From assembly GCF_036250735.1 (NCBI RefSeq), contig NZ_CP109430.1, positions 7,874,001-7,938,000 on the forward strand: 64,000 nucleotides of DNA, given 5' to 3'. This document shows, piece by piece, positions 60,618-64,000 of the stretch. The notes under the pieces are model-generated. The model was not told where the DNA came from and ran no database searches. It saw nothing but the letters and a program-made list of their open reading frames with translations. Each line of letters starts with the position of its first letter. Position 1 is the stretch's first letter. Position numbers and translations under genes: made by a program. Origin of the DNA: Streptosporangium sp. NBC_01495 (lineage in GTDB: Bacteria; Actinomycetota; Actinomycetes; Streptosporangiales; Streptosporangiaceae).

Positions 60618-61718
60618 GCCGTCGATCTCGCGGCCTCGGGTGTCGCGGACCGTCACCGGCACGCCGTGGTACTCCAGGCGGCGAACGAAGGCCCGCTCGT
60701 CCTCCGGGCGGGAGGCGGTCCACTTCGAACCCGGGGTCGGGTTGAGCGGGATCAGGTTGACGTGCACCAGCTTGTTCTTGATCAGCTTGCCGAGCAGGTC
60801 GGCGCGCCACTCCTGGTCGTTGATGTCCTTGATCAGCGCGTACTCGATGGAGACCCGGCGCTTGGTCGTGGCCGCGTAGTCCCAGGCCGCGTCGAGGACC
60901 TCGGCGACCTTCCAGCGGGTGTTGATCGGCACCAACGTGTCACGGAGCTCGTCGTCGGGCGCGTGCAGCGAGAGCGCCAGCGTCACCGGCAGGCCCTCGG
61001 CGGCGAGCTTGCCGATGGCCGGGACCAGGCCGACCGTGGAGACGGTGATGCCACGAGCGGAGATGCCCAGGCCGTCGGGGGCGGGCTCGACCATGCGGCG
61101 GACGGCGCCGATCACGGCCTTGTAGTTGGCCAGCGGCTCGCCCATGCCCATGAAGACCACATTGCTGACCCGCCCGGGACCACCCGGGACCTCACCGGCC
61201 GCGAGCGTGCGGGCCCCGGCGACGACCTGCTCGACGATCTCGGCGGTGCTCATGTTGCGGGTGAGGCCCGCCTGGCCGGTGGCACAGAACGGGCAGTTCA
61301 TCCCGCATCCGGCCTGCGACGACACGCACATGGTCGTCCGGTCGGTGTAGCGCATCAGGACCGACTCGACCAGCGCGCCGTCGAAGAGACGCCACAGCGT
61401 CTTACGGGTGGTGCCCGCGTCGGTGGTCATCTCCCTGACCGAGGTCAGCAGACTGGGGAACAGCGCGGCGGCGAACTTCTCCCTGGCCGCGGCCGGGAGG
61501 TCCGTCATCAGCTCGGGATCGCCGTTGAACTTCTCGAAGTAGTGCCGGGAGAGCTGATCGGCACGGAACGGCTTCTCGCCCAGCTCGGCGACGACCGCCC
61601 GGCGCTCGGCCATGGTCAGGTCGGCCAGGTGACGGGCGGGCTTGCCCCGGCGCGGCGCCACGAAGGTGAGCTGGCCGGGTACGGGGGTCCCGGGCGGGCT
61701 GACGGTCGACAAGTCCAA
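60588..61718 (-). CDS. rlmN: 23S rRNA (adenine2503-C2)-methyltransferase
   Basis: 376 residues. Radical-SAM dual-specificity RNA methyltransferase. Cluster motif CGMNCPFC (C138, C142, C145), GMGEPLANYK, and the methyl-carrier cysteine C369 in GREIDGACGQL. It methylates A2503 of 23S rRNA and A37 of some tRNAs. The start at 61718 and its position near cdsA and frr match the conserved actinobacterial order. A 62-bp duplication abuts its 3' end. Confidence 0.95.
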   Translation of the reverse strand: MDLSTVSPPGTPVPGQLTFVAPRRGKPARHLADLTMAERRAVVAELGEKPFRADQLSRHYFEKFNGDPELMTDLPAAAREKFAAALFPSLLTSVREMTTDAGTTRKTLWRLFDGALVESVLMRYTDRTTMCVSSQAGCGMNCPFCATGQAGLTRNMSTAEIVEQVVAGARTLAAGEVPGGPGRVSNVVFMGMGEPLANYKAVIGAVRRMVEPAPDGLGISARGITVSTVGLVPAIGKLAAEGLPVTLALSLHAPDDELRDTLVPINTRWKVAEVLDAAWDYAATTKRRVSIEYALIKDINDQEWRADLLGKLIKNKLVHVNLIPLNPTPGSKWTASRPEDERAFVRRLEYHGVPVTVRDTRGREIDGACGQLAAAE

Positions 61719-61784
61719 CGCCTTCTCTCAACGGTTACGCGAATGCTCGAAGCGGTGCCCGACAGTGATCTAGAGTCCGGAGGT

Positions 61785-62858
61785 ATGGCGACAAACCGCC
61801 CCACGGGAGACCGCGTCGAGGTCGTGCTCACCGACGTCAATCCCTACGGAAGCCGCACCCTGGTGGTCGAACGCGACGAGACTTCCTCGGTAGCTTACCT
61901 GTGCGGGCCGGGGGGAACGGTGCACGGAGCCGTCTGGCTGGCCAACCACGGCCCGGCCCCGGACGGGATCGACCCGGACCGCCTGAACTCCGAACTGCCG
62001 CCGATGGCCCCCCGGGCGAACACCCGCCACCCCGACGGCAGAGGCCCGCTGGGCACGCTGCGATCACTGTGGTTCGAGGAGGGCGACGGCGTCGCCCTGT
62101 ACGAGAACGACGAGCTGCTCGCGGTCATTCCTGGGTGGGCGGACATGAGCCGGGGAATGCCCGGCTACTCCCGCGACGCGCTGGGCGAGTCCCCGTTCGC
62201 CTGGTCGCTGGAGGAGGCCCACGACGGTCTGGCCTCCCGGATCTCCAAGGCCCGCGCCTACTGGGAGTGGCGCGGAGGAGACGGCTCCTGGGCCTCGTTC
62301 CAGCAGTTCGTGATGGGCCACCTGGACCGCAAGGTCGGCACCGCGGGCAGGTTCTGGGACGCGGGGGGCGAGCGGATGCCCACGGTCGGCATCACCGAAC
62401 GCCCGCCGGAACGGGACAGGGAGCACACAATCCTGTCCACGGTCGGGATGAGCTGCCAGCGGATGCCCACCGTCGAGCAGTACATCGACCGGCCGGACGC
62501 GTACGCCCGGGTGGAGCTCGCCGTCGCCTCCCCCGGCGACGCCCGCGACGCGGCCCGGCTGTTCCTGTGGCTGGGACAGTACCCGTGGCACTCGGTCACC
62601 TGGCTGGGCCACGGCCACACCGCCAAGTGGTACCACCGGCCGGAGACCTTCCCGCTCGGCTCCGCCTACGGCGGCGTCATGATGCTGACCGGGATGCCGG
62701 GACTGCCCGACCTGTCGGGCTTCTCCTTCGGCGGCGACTCCGTGCAGTGGCTCTGGCTCGTCCCGATCACCCCGGACGAGCTGAGCCTGGTCTCGGCCAG
62801 GGGATACCGGGCGGTGCTCCCGCGCCTGTCCGCGACCCGGCTCACCGAAGCGGGATGA
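61785..62858 (+). CDS. Suppressor-of-fused (SUFU) domain protein
   Basis: 357 residues. The C-terminal half has the SUFU-like pattern ERMPTVEQYIDRPDAYARVE, FLWLGQYPWHSVTWLGHGHT, PDLSGFSFGGDSVQWLWLVP and ITPDELSLV; the N-terminal half (VLTDVNPYGSRTLVVERDET) is family-specific to actinobacteria. ATG at 61785 directly follows GGAGG, very close, so an earlier ATG at 61743 or leaderless translation is possible. Bacterial SUFU proteins are often immunity-like, but no toxin is adjacent. Confidence 0.7.
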   Translation: MATNRPTGDRVEVVLTDVNPYGSRTLVVERDETSSVAYLCGPGGTVHGAVWLANHGPAPDGIDPDRLNSELPPMAPRANTRHPDGRGPLGTLRSLWFEEGDGVALYENDELLAVIPGWADMSRGMPGYSRDALGESPFAWSLEEAHDGLASRISKARAYWEWRGGDGSWASFQQFVMGHLDRKVGTAGRFWDAGGERMPTVGITERPPERDREHTILSTVGMSCQRMPTVEQYIDRPDAYARVELAVASPGDARDAARLFLWLGQYPWHSVTWLGHGHTAKWYHRPETFPLGSAYGGVMMLTGMPGLPDLSGFSFGGDSVQWLWLVPITPDELSLVSARGYRAVLPRLSATRLTEAG

Positions 62859-62919
62859 CCGGGCCGTACGGGACCTCACGGGTGGATGGGACCGGCGGGT
62901 CAGACCAGGTAAGGCCAGG

Positions 62920-63771
62920 TCAGACCAGCAGGGTGAGCAGGATCCAGACCGGGATCAGCGCGGCGACGAGGGAGTCGAGGCGGTCCATCATGCCGCCGTG
63001 ACCGGGAAGCACGCTGCCCATGTCCTTGACGCCGAGATCGCGCTTGATCACCGACTCGACCAGGTCACCGAGCGTGGCGAAGACCACCACGACCGCGCCG
63101 ATGAGGACGCCCTTCCAGATGTCGTCCTCCAGCAGCCACGCCACCAACCAGCCGCCCACCGCCATGCAGGCCAGCGCCGACCCGGCGAAGCCCTCCCAGG
63201 TCTTCTTCGGGCTGATCACCGGGGCCATCTTGTGCCTGCCGAGGGAGATCCCGGCGAAATACCCGCCGATGTCGCTCGCGGCGGTGGTGGCGATGAAGAC
63301 GACCACCCGGTCCGGGCCCTGGTCGGGGTTGGCGAGCAGCAGCGCCACGAACCCGACGAGCAGGGAGGGGTAGACGACGACCAGGATGGTCGCGGCGGTG
63401 TCGCGGACGTAGTTCTCGGTGCCCAGGAACATCCGCCAGATCATCAGCCCGAGCACGGTCATCGCGAAGACGCCGACCAGCCAGGCGGCCCCGCCCCAGA
63501 CGGAGCCGGTCAGATCCCCGCCCCAGTAGGCGCCGGCCAGCATGGCGGCCATGCCCACCAGAACCGGGATCAGCGGGACGTTGGTGCCTCTGGCCTTGAA
63601 CGACCGGACCAGCTCCGTCACGCCGATGCCCACCGCCGCGACCACCACGGCGAGGAAGAGCACCTTCACGAAATAGAGGGAGGCGATGATGACCGCCGCC
63701 AGGGCGAGCCCCACCGCCACCGCGACGGGGAGATTCCGGCCGGTACGGCTACTGCCCGCCACGGGTTCCAC
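62920..63771 (-). CDS. cdsA: Phosphatidate cytidylyltransferase (CDP-diglyceride synthase)
   Basis: About 283 residues and eight or more membrane helices. The CdsA signature lies near the C-terminus: PVISPKKTWEGFAGSALACM and VKDMGSVLPGHGGMMDRLDS. It makes CDP-diacylglycerol for phospholipid synthesis. GTG at 63771 has AGGA at 6 bp; an in-frame ATG at 63789 lacks a site. It lies downstream of frr as in most actinobacteria. Confidence 0.93.
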   Translation of the reverse strand: MEPVAGSSRTGRNLPVAVAVGLALAAVIIASLYFVKVLFLAVVVAAVGIGVTELVRSFKARGTNVPLIPVLVGMAAMLAGAYWGGDLTGSVWGGAAWLVGVFAMTVLGLMIWRMFLGTENYVRDTAATILVVVYPSLLVGFVALLLANPDQGPDRVVVFIATTAASDIGGYFAGISLGRHKMAPVISPKKTWEGFAGSALACMAVGGWLVAWLLEDDIWKGVLIGAVVVVFATLGDLVESVIKRDLGVKDMGSVLPGHGGMMDRLDSLVAALIPVWILLTLLV

Positions 63772-63800
63772 AGGGGGTCCTACTTTCATACATACACAAA

Positions 63801-63839
63801 ATCCTTGTCCCGCACGGACGGCCCGCGCGGGACAAGGAT
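63801..63839 (-). terminator. Hairpin between frr and cdsA
   Basis: A 13-bp stem (63801-63813 with 63827-63839) lies 6 bp past the frr stop; on the minus strand it is followed by TTTTGTG. It looks like an intrinsic terminator but is so close to cdsA that it may attenuate rather than stop transcription. Confidence 0.75.
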
Positions 63840-63845
63840 CATGGC

Positions 63846-64000
63846 TCAGACCTCAAGCAGCTCGGATTCCTTGTGCTTGAGCAGCTCGTCGATCTTGGCG
63901 ACATGCTTCTGGGTGAGGTCGTCGAGCTCCTTCTCCGCCCGGCGCACCTCGTCCTCACCGGCCTCGCCATCCTTGATCAGCTTGTCCAAGGTCTCCTTGG
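63846..64000 (-). CDS. frr: Ribosome recycling factor, C-terminal part (partial)
   Basis: The minus strand reads KETLDKLIKDGEAGEDEVRR, AEKELDDLTQKHVAKIDELL and KHKESELLEV before TGA at 63846-63848. This is the C-terminal helix of RRF, which splits post-termination ribosomes with EF-G. The 5' part lies beyond the window's right edge. Confidence 0.95.
   Translation of the reverse strand, partial: KETLDKLIKDGEAGEDEVRRAEKELDDLTQKHVAKIDELLKHKESELLEV

Noticed and set aside
60666..61784. Long plus-strand frame leading into the SUFU gene
   Set aside because: Antisense of rlmN; the SUFU protein starts at 61785 or 61743.
1..64000. Complete prophage or complete secondary-metabolite cluster
   Set aside because: Only integrase and transposase remnants are present; no structural phage genes, PKS or NRPS modules were seen.

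Overview
The window is high-GC actinobacterial DNA. GTG and TTG starts, Ser/Thr kinase, DivIVA-domain, DUF397/XRE and SWIM/DUF6493 genes and many secreted carbohydrate-active proteins suggest a filamentous soil actinomycete, perhaps Streptosporangiales; that placement is inference. The order frr-cdsA-rlmN at the right end is a conserved chromosomal core, so this is chromosome rather than plasmid. About 50 genes are supported, together with an unusual number of gene fragments.

Layout. 1-2.4 kb is a scar: a SpoIIM-like membrane protein, a truncated LuxR regulator abutting a truncated tyrosine recombinase, a 3' tRNA-Lys remnant (att-like), a decayed copy of the 5' end of the propionyl-CoA synthetase gene that lies intact 8 kb away, and an IS-integrase remnant. 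2.4-16 kb: a HAD-phosphatase/HerA-like ATPase fusion, the coupled DUF6493/SWIM pair, a NUDIX hydrolase, prpE, a Ser/Thr kinase with seven WD40 repeats, and a GH10 xylanase next to the stub of a secreted esterase. 16-25.5 kb: an amidohydrolase with divergent TetR, a cation:proton antiporter, DUF418, a sugar-kinase-like ATPase and hydrolases. 24.1-32 kb is a coherent polyamine uptake and catabolism cluster: FAD oxidoreductase, PotC, PotB, PotD, PotA, an aldehyde dehydrogenase and a divergent Lrp regulator. 33-42 kb encodes three large secreted carbohydrate proteins (GH95-like; ThuA/DUF1080; sugar dehydrogenase) carrying four almost identical F5/8C modules. 42-49 kb: isochorismatase/MFS with divergent LysR, a small ABC transporter, a secreted S33 peptidase and a GNAT acetyltransferase.

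49.3-54.7 kb is the most interesting part. Radical-SAM, APH-like kinase and ATPase genes lie almost end to end. The radical-SAM protein ends in a tail where all 11 cysteines are in C-x-P motifs. It lies downstream of a WhiJ-like XRE/DUF397 pair; divergently there is a 38-residue protein coupled to a HATPase and another small protein. An orphan CRISPR array of seven repeats follows; no cas gene is in the window.

54.8-60 kb is a second scar: a frameshifted DUF4143 ATPase remnant, a PadR/membrane protein pair, and a 2.2-kb segment bounded by 61-bp inverted repeats holding a Tn3-type transposase stub, an AraC regulator, a dihydrofolate-reductase-like protein and a recombinase stub. An ECF sigma factor with a membrane-anchored partner precedes the core block rlmN, suppressor-of-fused protein, cdsA and frr.
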